Assembly (NCBI GenBank): GCA_025769875.1
Contig: JAGFNK010000214.1
Coordinates: forward strand, 19,257-83,256
From: Russula earlei
Taxonomy: Eukaryota; Basidiomycota; Agaricomycetes; Russulales; Russulaceae
DNA: 64,000 nucleotides
Reading direction: 5' to 3'
Under the pieces are notes generated by a model. The model saw only the letters and a program-made list of their open reading frames with translations. It was not told where the DNA came from and made no database searches. Made by a program: the position numbers and the translations under genes. This document shows positions 11,935 to 22,200 of the stretch, piece after piece. Numbering within the stretch: position 1 is the stretch's first letter; the number at the start of each line of letters is the position of its first letter.

Positions 11935-14559
11935 TTACTCTCCCCACTCTATCATGGCGCCGCCTGGTCCCGCAGGGCCAATCGTACGCTCCGCCTCGCG
12001 GCGTAAATACTTGAGGGCACGCTTGTCGTCCCGGAGACAGCCCTCGAGGGCGCTATGACACTCTCGATTGTGTTTGCGCAACCACTCCTTCTCCTCCTTG
12101 CTGAGCATGTGCTCCAGCACCATACGCGTCTGGATCGGCACGCACGTCAGCCGCTCGAAGCCGAGCCAGCTTTGGTCAGACTCGGTGTGCTTGGTCTGCA
12201 CATTGCGCACGACAAGAACGGATCCTATCCGAATGCCGTATTCATCTGATTTGTCTGTTTGGGGTGTCAGATGGACATATTCAGGTTAGAGGCGAATGCC
12301 ACTTACAATAACCGGGCTCGTTGGTGAGAACGTGGCCAGGTGTCAGAGGCACACTACTGGACAAACCATGCAAAACTTCATGAACGCCGAGGAACGCATG
12401 GCCAGTTCCGTCCTGTCGATCAGATCGCAAACAATGAGGATCTCAATAAAGTCGATCGAAACGTGAATCACTCACGAGGAAGTTCATGCCGTCCTGCCAC
12501 AAACTCTTGCTCGCAATGACGTTCCTCGCAAGGACATCCAATTGTGCACCCGTGGTACCCCTTGGGAAGATAATATTGTCTATGGCGATCTAAACGCAAC
12601 GAAAAGTGAGCATATGAAGAGATATGAAGAAGAAAATACTCAGCTTACGTGGCCTTGCAACACCCGCGTGTATGCCTCACTCTGTTCCAATGTTGGGCGA
12701 CCAAAGTGCACGGTTCGTGTGGTATCGCATGTGCCATCACGATACTGTCCTCCGGAGCCATTGAGGTAAGGGGTTTCCTTGTCTATAATGTAAGACCCGC
12801 TCTTTGATGGGCGATAATGTGGGAGGGCGGCATTAGGTCCAGTAGCGGAGATGTTCTCATATGCAAGTCCCATAAAGTTCTTCGCATTTCTCCTGAACTC
12901 GGTCAGTCGCCAGGCGGCTTCCCACTCGGAGATTTCGAAACCCTTGGCCATCTTCTCGTCAAGCCAAGCAAGGAACTGCACGTAACAGGTACCGTCACGG
13001 AGGCAGGCACGCTTGAGCCCCTGGATCTCAACTTCGTTCTTGACGCTCCTCATCTCCTCGACAATCGAAGGAGCCAGAGAGTAACGCTTGTATGTCAACA
13101 TGAGCGAGATGGCATATGACGTCTGCGGGGGGATGATCATCTGTTGATGTCATGACAAGAGATTGATACGAATGATTAGAGCGAGACGGGCGAGAACACG
13201 AGCCTTTCCTTCGCCCCATTCGCGCATGCGTAAAAAGTTCCAAATGGCGTTGTAATCCCTGATCTCGACTTGGAGAGACTGCAGATATTCGCGCACCGGC
13301 ACCTCGACCTTCCCCTGTTCAACAAACAGGATGGCGCGATTCAAGCCAATGTACAAATGTGAGATAAAGACAGGATTGAAGGGGACATCATTGCCACGAA
13401 GATTGAGTACATATGCTATATCCAAGAGTCATGATCGCACGATGGTCGATAAAGGGCTGAATACAAACCCACCGACGGAAGCCAAATTGGACACTAAGGT
13501 GCCAACGTGTTGATCGCGTGACCGCGGTTGGCTCTTGGAGGGTGATGGACTGGATACGGCGTAGCTTCTGATCCAATCGCGCACTTGAGCGAGCTTGTTC
13601 GAAGCACCTTTGCCTGCATGAGCATTGCGTACGAATGAGTGACGAAGCGACGACAGTAAGCTGCGGGACTCACCGGTGTATTCGATGGGCTGAACAAAGA
13701 TCTTGTTCATCGAACGCGCTGGTTTATCCTCCCAAATTAGGTCGATCAGGTTCTGGGCTGGGTGAACAAGCTCAGAATTTTTGGCTTTCAACAGAGGGTA
13801 AAGTTGTTGTGCAACCTCATTGGAGATCATGCGAGCATCAAGACCAACCCTAGATTCATTGACACGATCCTGCAAAGAGGGTCAGTGTCAAATATCCTTG
13901 GGGTGAGGATGGGTTAGAGGTCGCACTCACAGTGATCCAATCCACCCAATGTCGTGGTCCGGAAAGTACACCGGCGCGAATCAACACCCAATTATGGTCA
14001 AGCTCTCTCTCAGCTTGAAGCCAATGGCGTGAGTCGGTTATCAGATAAGCGGCAGTCTTTGTTATGACAGCTTGGCCAGCCCGGCCGGTAAAGCTAGATT
14101 AAGAACGATTATTGGATTGAGTCCGAGATTGCGCAGCCACACGTACTTTGTGAGCCATTCCATTCGCTTGTCGCTTTCGGCGGTGTATTCACATTGATGG
14201 ACGTCCTCGGTAGGCACGACGCTACACACAGAAACAGGTCTGCGTTGAAGGCGACAAAAAGAAAGGGATGGAACGGACTAGTAATCAAGGTTATCCCTTG
14301 CCATGAGTTTGCGCAGTTGTACGAGACGCGGGTACGTGTCCACGACATCGCGTATGGGATTCTGATAGTACTCCTTGCGCTCGAGGGCTGAACCAACGAG
14401 GGTGTTTATGGAGTCGCTGCGTGTGAGGGTGTTTGTGGAGCCGCTGCTCACAGGTGTGAGGGAGGACTGCTTGGAGTTGTTGGACCGTTTGCTCCAGCCG
14501 AAGAGGTTGCTGGACTTTGGAGCCCCGCTGGCTTGGGAGCCTTTAGAATGCTGAAACAT
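11935..14559 (-). CDS. M24B (Xaa-Pro aminopeptidase-like) protein, probable pseudo-peptidase
   Basis: Exons (minus): 14279-14559, 14147-14221, 13931-14093, 13674-13869, 13473-13613, 13198-13415, 12649-13140, 12476-12589, 12307-12412, 11935-12254. Phases close exactly and give 701 aa. The family is XPNPEP1-type aminopeptidase P, a cytosolic dimer that removes an N-terminal residue before proline using two metal ions. An N-terminal creatinase domain is visible (LRKLMARDNLDYYVVPTED; LITDSRHWLQAE) and a C-terminal pita-bread domain (GTCDTTRTVHFG, GTGH, TNEPGYY). Of the five metal ligands, Asp497, His565 and Glu592 are present. The first Asp is Gly486 (NGSGGQY instead of DSG.QY) and the last Glu is Gly606 (GIRIGSV instead of GIRIE). 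The start at 14559 is the first ATG in frame; the Ser/Gly-rich leader of about 60 residues is unusual. Weakest junction: the exon 6 donor (CGT|GTTCTC). It sits between the two copies of the duplicated membrane gene. Confidence 0.9.
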
Positions 14560-15000
14560 GTGACGAGTCGGAGGCTGGGCGTCCTCTCGGGGTGGGATAG
14601 ACGGCGGATGGTTTCGGTGGATGACGAATGGTTGTCCTTGTCCTTGTCCGTGCGGCGGCTGAAACCAAGCTCCCACTCGTAGCACAACTTGTTCAGGAGG
14701 GGCAACAGGGAGAGTGGTCGAGCTTAGGCGCTGCAGCCATCTGGTGATTTGGCTGTGCGTTTGGCTGTGCGATTGCGATCGCGAGTCCGCGTTTACTTGA
14801 TCGGACAGTCACACCATGTCACACCCAAAATTGAGAAAAGTGCAAATCAAAAGGTGCGGAGGTGCAGCTGGGGGAGGGGGGTAGGCCACTCTGTATTTAT
14901 GAGCTGCATCTTGGTGACAATATCATATTGCCCAGTTTGCATGTGCGGCCGGATCACCAAACGTACTACCGAACGCCACTGTGTGAATCCACCTGCTCGA

Positions 15001-17150
15001 ACGCATCGTTCCGGTGTCAGATCTCCACGTAGTGGGGGGCATGGTGAGTGTCTCCTTTCATTTTTGGAGATGATCATGGGTTCTCCTCATCAGTCCTATC
15101 ATCAACAAAAGGAAGCTTCCCCGCTTCAACAACAGACGCTACCTTGTTCTTCTTGGGGACACCGTCGTTTCCTTGACTCTTTGGCTCGTGGTTGCACCGG
15201 CGCAATCAAGACATCCGGTTCTAGAAGCATTGAACTGATTGTTGATTGCTACCACTTTCATGGTCCTGTCCTTACGTGGCTCGCAGTGTTGTCACAGCCT
15301 GTGCAACTCAGTGTGATACGTCCTATAGTATTTAAAGATCAATGGATCGTGTGATAATCCGGAACCTCTCTTTTTCGTCTTCTATATCCACCGTCTGTTT
15401 CACAGACGCCGTGCCAGTATGACCAACTATCAAGACCCCATTGTACTTCTACGGGTTTTGGGTGCGCCTGCATATGGAGCCCGACACTAGGTCGGAGGAT
15501 TCTAACGAACCTGTCTGTCTCTCAACAGTGGAACTCAAGAACTTCTGGCACACTCTGAATGGCCTCTACATGTATGTCTGCGACTCTGCGTCGCTGTGGT
15601 AACCTCCGGTTTTCATTCTCCATTTCCAGTTGGGAGTTCTTCACAACGCTTGACTACGAATGGAACATCCTCCGAGGGCATCGCCCCTACCGGTGGACGA
15701 TATGGGTCCGTGATTGCGAGTGCTTTCTATCGTCACACTGGCACACGCCGGAGAAAACGTTGACTTCTCTTCTCCAGATATACACACTTACTCGGACGAC
15801 CACCCTTGCAGCCGTAATCCTCACCTTCATTAATCTGGACATGACTACTCCAATAAATTGTCAGGTAGGTCGTCGCCCCTCCTAACTCATCACACTTTCA
15901 CTCTGATTGTGCGCAATCCTGAGGTCACGGTTACCTCAGAACTTGTAAGTGCCTGTGATGTGCTCGCACCTTCTAGGCGAGAAACCTTTTTTCAGATCTT
16001 TAGCTACATCAGCGTTGCCGCCGCTTCGCTCTTGATTGTACTTCGTGTGTACGTCAGCTGCTTTCTATACGAATGGCATCTTTCCCAACCCGCCGCTCGT
16101 CGACGCTTCCAGCGTTGCCATTTGGAACAAAATCAAGATCATTATTATTGTCTCAGCTTTTTTATGGGTGACCAATGTTGCCGTCATTATCCGAGGCAAG
16201 TCCCATTCCCTCTCCCTCCCACAGACGATCGTCACACACTCTCCCACGTTGTTTTCGTCAGGGATCGTGCAGGTAGTTAATCGCCTGCTTTTGTCATTCG
16301 AGACTTAACCGCCTGCAGCTCCGCGCTGTATGGGATCCTGCTCTGAAAGTTTGCTTCATCCTCAACTCCGAGATAAGCAAACCAAATATAATCGTAACCC
16401 TCATCAGCGACATCTTCTTGCTTCTCACAATGCTCGGTGGATTGATGGACCTGCGCCGTCTCGGTGGTGGCACATTTGGCATCGGACGCCTCCTCTGGAA
16501 TCAGGTGGGACAGTGGCAGCCCCCTCGTCTGTGTAAGCTATCTGCTGACCTATTCCATGTTCACAAGGGCGTCATTTGGCTCGTAATTGCTATCATCGCA
16601 GAGGCCACACCGATGGTACGTCCTGTACATCGTCACTGCGCATCTCATTGAAATGTAACGTTGCAGATATTAATTATACTGAATCTGAACGGTAATGTCG
16701 CTTCCCTTCCAGTGGTTGCCGGTCCGATTTATGCTCTAAAAAACCAGCTCCGTTCAACGTCGTACGTCGTCGTCTTCAAGTAGGGAAGGCTCTAATGTCG
16801 TTCTGCAATGTAGATGTTTCAGCATCCAGCAGTGATCACATTGGCAATCGCTGCAACACGGATATACCGCTCTCTATCAGACTTTGTCTCTGGATCCAAC
16901 GATATGTGCGACTTTCATCCCCTACTGTATTCTCCAGGGCTCACGGCTGTCGATGACTCCACAAGCATATTCCAGAGCCTCCACTTCTGCGATATCAAAA
17001 ATCCGAGTACGAAGGAGAACCTCTCTACACCAATGCCAGCCGGGCGTGACCTAGTCCCAGATAACGATCTAGAAAGAGCACTGAGGGGTAAACGAATAAG
17101 TGTCCTTATCGGAGAGGGGAAAACCGATGCTGTGTGACATACTGCCCAAA
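15001..17150 (+). repeat. segmental duplication, right copy
   Basis: Direct-orientation partner of 9117-11360. Exons 1-10 of the enclosed gene have identical lengths in both copies (43, 43, 76, 87, 21, 53, 83, 11, 186, 48 nt), while introns differ in length and sequence. The duplication is therefore not very recent. Confidence 0.8.
15419..17137 (+). CDS. multi-pass membrane protein, fungal paralogue B
   Basis: Exons: 15419-15461, 15529-15571, 15630-15705, 15778-15864, 15924-15944, 15996-16048, 16113-16195, 16262-16272, 16319-16504, 16568-16615, from 16667, and 16814-17137. The protein begins MTNYQDPIVLLRV and continues through WEFFTTLDYEW, LTRTTTLAAVILTFINLDM, YISVAAASLLIVLRV, VSAFLWVTNVAVIIRG, LTMLGGLMDLRRLGGGTFG, GVIWLVIAIIAEATP and PAVITLAIAATRIYRSLSDF. 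This is about seven membrane segments and a hydrophilic C-tail. The intron after 16195 starts GCAAGT rather than GT. The 11-nt exon 16262-16272 bridges ...CGA G and CTC CGC to read RGIVQLRAVWD. This copy keeps the longer, in-frame C-tail that copy A lacks. The splice from the exon at 16667 into 16814 is unresolved. Function unknown. Confidence 0.8.
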
Positions 17151-18849
17151 ATCTTTATTTCGATAGTGTCTCCTTGCACACGCACTCCGTGATGCTTTAG
17201 TCAGTCAGTAGGACCATTATTAAAGAGCACATTGAACATAACTTCTTGAGGCAAAAGGTCTACCGGCAAGAGATTGATCTCACCTATATCCCAACTCGAA
17301 GGGGCTCTGTTCGAAATGAGCCATGCAACCCGGACCGGACCGGAAATGTCGTAATACTCGCGCTTTTTCTCTCCGTTTTTCCTCAGCGTTTTATACACAA
17401 GACTACAGGACGAGATCGGTACTTTTATCATTCATCTAAACTAATAGGGTCTATAGTTCTCGCTCTACAGTTCGAAAAACGCCATGACGGCGTTTTCACC
17501 CAACCCTCCGACGTCCTCCGGACGAATCGACGGAGACGTTGGACGAAACACGCGAACAGGGCGTTGCCATTGCCACTGCCCGCACTTGCAATCGAAAGAA
17601 AAAGCGACGGCCTGTGCCGACCGTCTGTTCCAGATCTCAGACGCCGCCTCTCCGCGTCGCATCCGGCAGCAGCAAGCCATGTTGTCCACACCATCCAAGT
17701 CGTGGAGCCCTTGCTCAAAAGTAGTATGGCGGCCGATCCACATGCCCCCTGCATGGCACGAGCGAGAAAAATCGCGCGGCCCCGCGACCCCTCTTCATCA
17801 GGTGACGTCGAAAAAAAAATTTAAAAAAAAGAGCGAGAGAGAGAGAGACATCCACCGCTCGCGGATTCGTCCAATGGCTATCGGAGCGTGCCAGGGAGAG
17901 GTCTGTTAGTCAAATACTGCCACGCTCGTGGGATCGCTCAGGGATGGCGTTGCGGAGCAGCATCCCATCCCCGGCCCGCGGAAGGACGCCAAAAAAAAAA
18001 AAAAAAAAGGACGCGATATGAAGTTGACAGTATCGGCGCAACATGGACGAGGGCGGCCGATCATAAACCATACGGCTATTGAGCTGTGGGATATACCGCG
18101 GGATGCCGGCGCTCCACTGCTGTACCTTCAACGTCCGTTCCCCATACAGCAACAGCGGGCGGAGGGTCTCGGCTACACAAGGGACGATCACGACATCAGC
18201 AGCCCCCACATCCGTTCGGTTCCCCCTGTTGCACCGCTGGAAAAAGCGTGAAATTTCCCGAGCCCGCTATATAACCGCAGTGCTCATAGTAGGTTTCTTC
18301 CTTGATGGCTATAACATCAAGGCCACATAGACGGAGGGAATACTGTGAACCCAGGCTCCGAGTCATGGTGGCGAGAAAGAGACGAGTGGAGTAGATAACC
18401 CGTGGATAACCCAGCACCTGATCCGCTTCGAACTTGAACCCCCAAATTCGACTCTAAGCTTAATAAGTTGATCAGTTCCGATATCACTTTTCGAGAAAGA
18501 GAGACGACTCGAAGAAAGGCTCGTAGAGAGAAGGGATGGTGACATCCGTCGCATCGACATTAAATTCCGCGTCTACATCCATTTGCGATTGTGGTACGAG
18601 AAATTGAGAGCAACAAGAAAACAGGACAAGGTGCGTTAACGTGGTGGAATAGTTCGTGTAGCGTGTTTTTTTGCGCAATTGGGGAGAAACTGAGTCTATG
18701 TAAGGATTGAATGAGGGTCGCCGATGTGTCCGTTTTTGAATGCAGTCCGCAGTATCTATGTACCACTATGAAGAGGGAGAGGTATCTGGTCGTGCGCCAA
18801 GAATAAAATAAGAGAAAAAATTAGAGATCCCAGACCCGTTATTGTGCGA
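17151..18849. other. intergenic, no supported gene
   Basis: No open frame here shows a domain I recognise. A minus-strand stretch at 17201-17431 has protein-like composition (VAWLISNRAPSSWDIGEIN) but no splice partners and no start context. There is an A-run of 18 near 17991-18008. The last few hundred bases before 18850 are probably the 3' UTR of the GT2 gene. Confidence 0.45.
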
Positions 18850-21800
18850 TCAATATGAGAAGATCATCAACCAGGGGTTAAGCACGATCGGGAAGAGGAT
18901 GTGACTGCCGGCAACCACTGCGAGCGGGAAGATGACCGCCCAATCGTATCCGGGAACCTGCCACCCGAGAGGCACAAGGTCCGTCGAGAGAACAACCATC
19001 ATCGCAAAGATGAAGAAACTGATGGTCAGCGACAGCCAGAAGCGGCGCAAAATTCGCGGCACTTCGATGAAGAAGTTGGACCGCTCTACCTCCTTCTTGG
19101 TTGCTCCCCACATGATGTTGTATGAGAAGAGGTGCGCGAGAAGCGCCTGAGACAGATGGATGGACAGTCCACCGAAAAAGAAGAAACTGCGCGCATTAAT
19201 GAGAAATGCAGGCTTTTCGAATGCAGGATGGAAGCACTTACAAGAACGGGATCCAGGTGATGTTTTCAAGGAATGAAGAAGCAAGGCTTCGTTGACCGAG
19301 GCGGTACTCGAGCAGCGTATAACCGATATTACCAGCGCCGGGGAAGACAACAGTACATGCAAGCCAGATTTCGAAAGAGTGCTCATAGAAGCCATCAACG
19401 TTGAATGATAGGCCAAGGATGAGGTAGTTTATAAACGAAAGGAGAGCCGATGCAGCGAGTCCGTAGTACGAGAACATGTCTGGAATCCTGTCAGTGCCAC
19501 TCCCCAATTGATCAGTTGAGGCAGCTCACAAGACATCATGCTGACTTTATAGTGAACAGGAGCGTTCGACCATAAGAAAACACGCAGCTGCTTATTGATT
19601 GGACCCAAACGCCACCACTGTATGAGTGGATTGAAGATAAGCTCGTTGCATCCTGGCAATGGAATCTCAGCCAATGTCAACTCTGACCGTATGGGGAGAA
19701 CCCACCATACGAGTACTTTTGCCACCGGTTCAGTTCGTCGTCACATGTCAATGACACACCTTCCTTGAAGCCGCCTTCAGAATATGTCGCCCATCGAATA
19801 AGGTATCCCTTGAGCTTCACGCGACTATCAGAGACCGATGCCTTCCCGATTCAGTTAACAACCAACCTGCAGACGTAGCGCCATGTCAAAGTCCTCAGAC
19901 ACGTTTGTCTCTGACCAGATCTTCTTCTTATTGTTGTCGCCGGCGTCCTCGAACGCCGCATCCTGGAGTGCAGACCAACGAAGGAAGGCATTGTGACCGA
20001 CAAAAGGCGCGACTTCTCCGTTTGCGCATGCCATCGAGATACACTTGTTGATACGGCGGGTAAAGTGTGCGATACCGTTCTCGAAATAGTGATGGGCAAC
20101 CTGCATGACATCTACGACTAGTTTGAACGTCTGGGTGACGCGTAACACGGAAAAAGCACTTACCAGAGTCGTGTTGAATGATCGCAACCTCTGGACACTC
20201 GGAAAGCTCACGAGCGGCGTCACGGAAGCAGTCCTGTGTGATCACCATCAGCATCGATCGATGCACCAGCGTGAAATAGCCAGCGTGTACCTCGGGAACG
20301 ATGGTATCAGAGTCGACGATGAGAATAACCTCGCCGATACGGAGCGCCTTAGCATTGTGTGCCCATGGCTTGAAGAGCCTTCCACTTTCCTCGTATGTTT
20401 CATCGACAGCCAAGCGCAGTGCCTGCTCCTCAATATCCTCACCACTGTCATCGGAAGAGGTGGACTCGGCAAGAGACGCCTTCTCTCCACGCTCAATCTC
20501 AAGTCGGCGAATGTGCTCTTCCATCCTGAGGCTGAGTGCAAGACCGTAGTTCATGTTGCTTGCCTTCTTGAATCGCCCACGGCGCTTGAAGCCTCCCTCG
20601 GAATCATCGTGTTTCGGGCGTGCTACCCAACCGATGCCATGATCCATGTAAAACCTAACGCGCTCTTCGCGCTCTTTCTCGGAGATGAGCTGTAAGCCAT
20701 CATCGTGAACGAATATCGCCGAGGTGCCTCCCTGACGGGCATAAGTCTGCATGGCCTTTTTGATCGACATGATAGATGGGCCGCTGGATCATTGTCATGT
20801 CAGCGATCGACAAGTGATGCGGCGTACGCAACAATGTTGAAACCCACATCGTCTGTTCGAGACTCTCCTTGTATACGGGAAGCTCTACGGTGATATGCGG
20901 TAAGTGTGCATCGACTTCCTTGTTTGCCGCTGGTTTGACAGCTGAGTAATACTTTGAGTTCTCATGATACTGAGCGACGGGACCGAAGCTGCCAAGCATT
21001 GTGAGTAATTTGCCGTACATTGGGTAAGCTGTCTCACACGTAAGAAATGTTTGTGATTACTTGAAGCGAGAAAAACTGTCGTGGGAATGAAGATAAGATG
21101 GGGAGACGCGACGCAACACGGGCTTACGAGTGAAACGCAGAAAAGGAGTGGCGCCGTGGATAAAAGGGCAAAACGAGTGAAGTCGTTGGTCAACCGGAAT
21201 TCTTGGAGTAAGACGCTGACACCGCTGCCAATGAAGACTTGCCCCGCTCTGTCAGTGTGAAGAAACGAAACAAGAGCGTAAGGCGTTACAGGTCGACAGG
21301 GCCAAACCAAGGCCACCGTACACCGGAGCAAAGTATCGAGTTGGCCTCGCGTTCACGCCGCCCTTCTCGAGGTCCCGCGGCGCTGGGGCTCGTTTCGCTT
21401 TGGATCCAATTCGCCATCCCCAGAGAGAGCCACCCGAGATGGGCTTTGCAGTTGGTTCAGGCTCACCAGTAGGCTCAGTCTCCTCCGACTTCCCGTTGAG
21501 TATATCCGAGGCAGAGTTGACCGCGGATGTGACCGCGGGCGTCGCGGCCAAGCTTTGCCCGGGACTGAGGCTCGTGAGTGAGTGCCGCCGTGACCAAACA
21601 AGCTTGATGAGGTTGTCCTCAAAGTCACGGCACAGAGGAATGATGTTGTCCAGGTTGTCTGACCAGACAACCAGAACCCGTTCGTCACGCTATGGGCGGA
21701 TGAATATACGGACGTGCATCCTTCGGAGGACATAACGTACAATGAATGCACCACACTGCTCCTTGTCAGCGCGCAGTAAATCAGGCATGCTGTCAAGAAT

Positions 21801-22200
21801 TTGGATGCGCGTGTCATCGTCGACATAGATAGCAGTCGCATCATCATTCCTGGAGGAAGTAGCGTCACCCACGACGACAGCATGGAGACAGAGGAACATA
21901 CACAGTGCCGAGGGCGACGTGGACCGCGGCGCTACGCACTTTGACGGCGACCACGGGGTTCAGGACGCGGACGGCCGCCTCGAATGGCTCCAGGAAGCGG
22001 TTCTCGTATGGGAAGACCCGGTATTGTCCGGTTTGGATGCGAAGGCAAACACCAGCGTGGATGTTCTCCGCGGACGGCTTGAACCATGCGTCGCCTTGTG
22101 TCTGCAAAGAAAGTGAGATAAAGGACAAAAGTTATTGAAGGATCGTGGTGACCTGTCTGAAGATATGGTGCAGTAAAGCATCATATGCGTCGTAATCCAT
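18850..22200 (-). CDS. large GT2 family glycosyltransferase, membrane-bound (fungal GT2 type)
   Basis: Exons (minus): 22153-22200, 21902-22101, 21741-21849, 21290-21689, 21128-21246, 20848-21032, 20291-20783, 20164-20233, 19867-20111, 19706-19814, 19530-19652, 19242-19479, 18850-19186. Phases close to 891 aa. An N-terminal soluble region (GDAWFKPSAENIHAGVCLRI; VLVVWSDNLDNIIPLCRDFE) precedes membrane segments and the catalytic GT-A domain: DDG at 381-383, DSD at 511-513 (nucleotide-sugar/metal site), SEDFD at 613-617, and an RW-containing acceptor motif DDELNRW at 648-654. Multiple C-terminal membrane segments follow. It most resembles the fungal processive-type GT2 proteins studied as ZtGT2/FgGT2, needed for hyphal growth on surfaces; the polymer made is not known. 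The 51-nt intron 21690-21740 (GTACGT...CATAG) removes an apparent stop. The start MDYDAYDALLHHIF gives a sensible end, though an earlier exon is possible. Confidence 0.9.

Noticed and set aside
21690..21692. In-frame TAG in the GT2 glycosyltransferase gene, looking like a nonsense mutation
   Set aside because: A 51-nt phase-0 intron (21690-21740, GTACGT...CATAG) removes it and joins QCGAFI to RDERVLVVW, which fits the family better.
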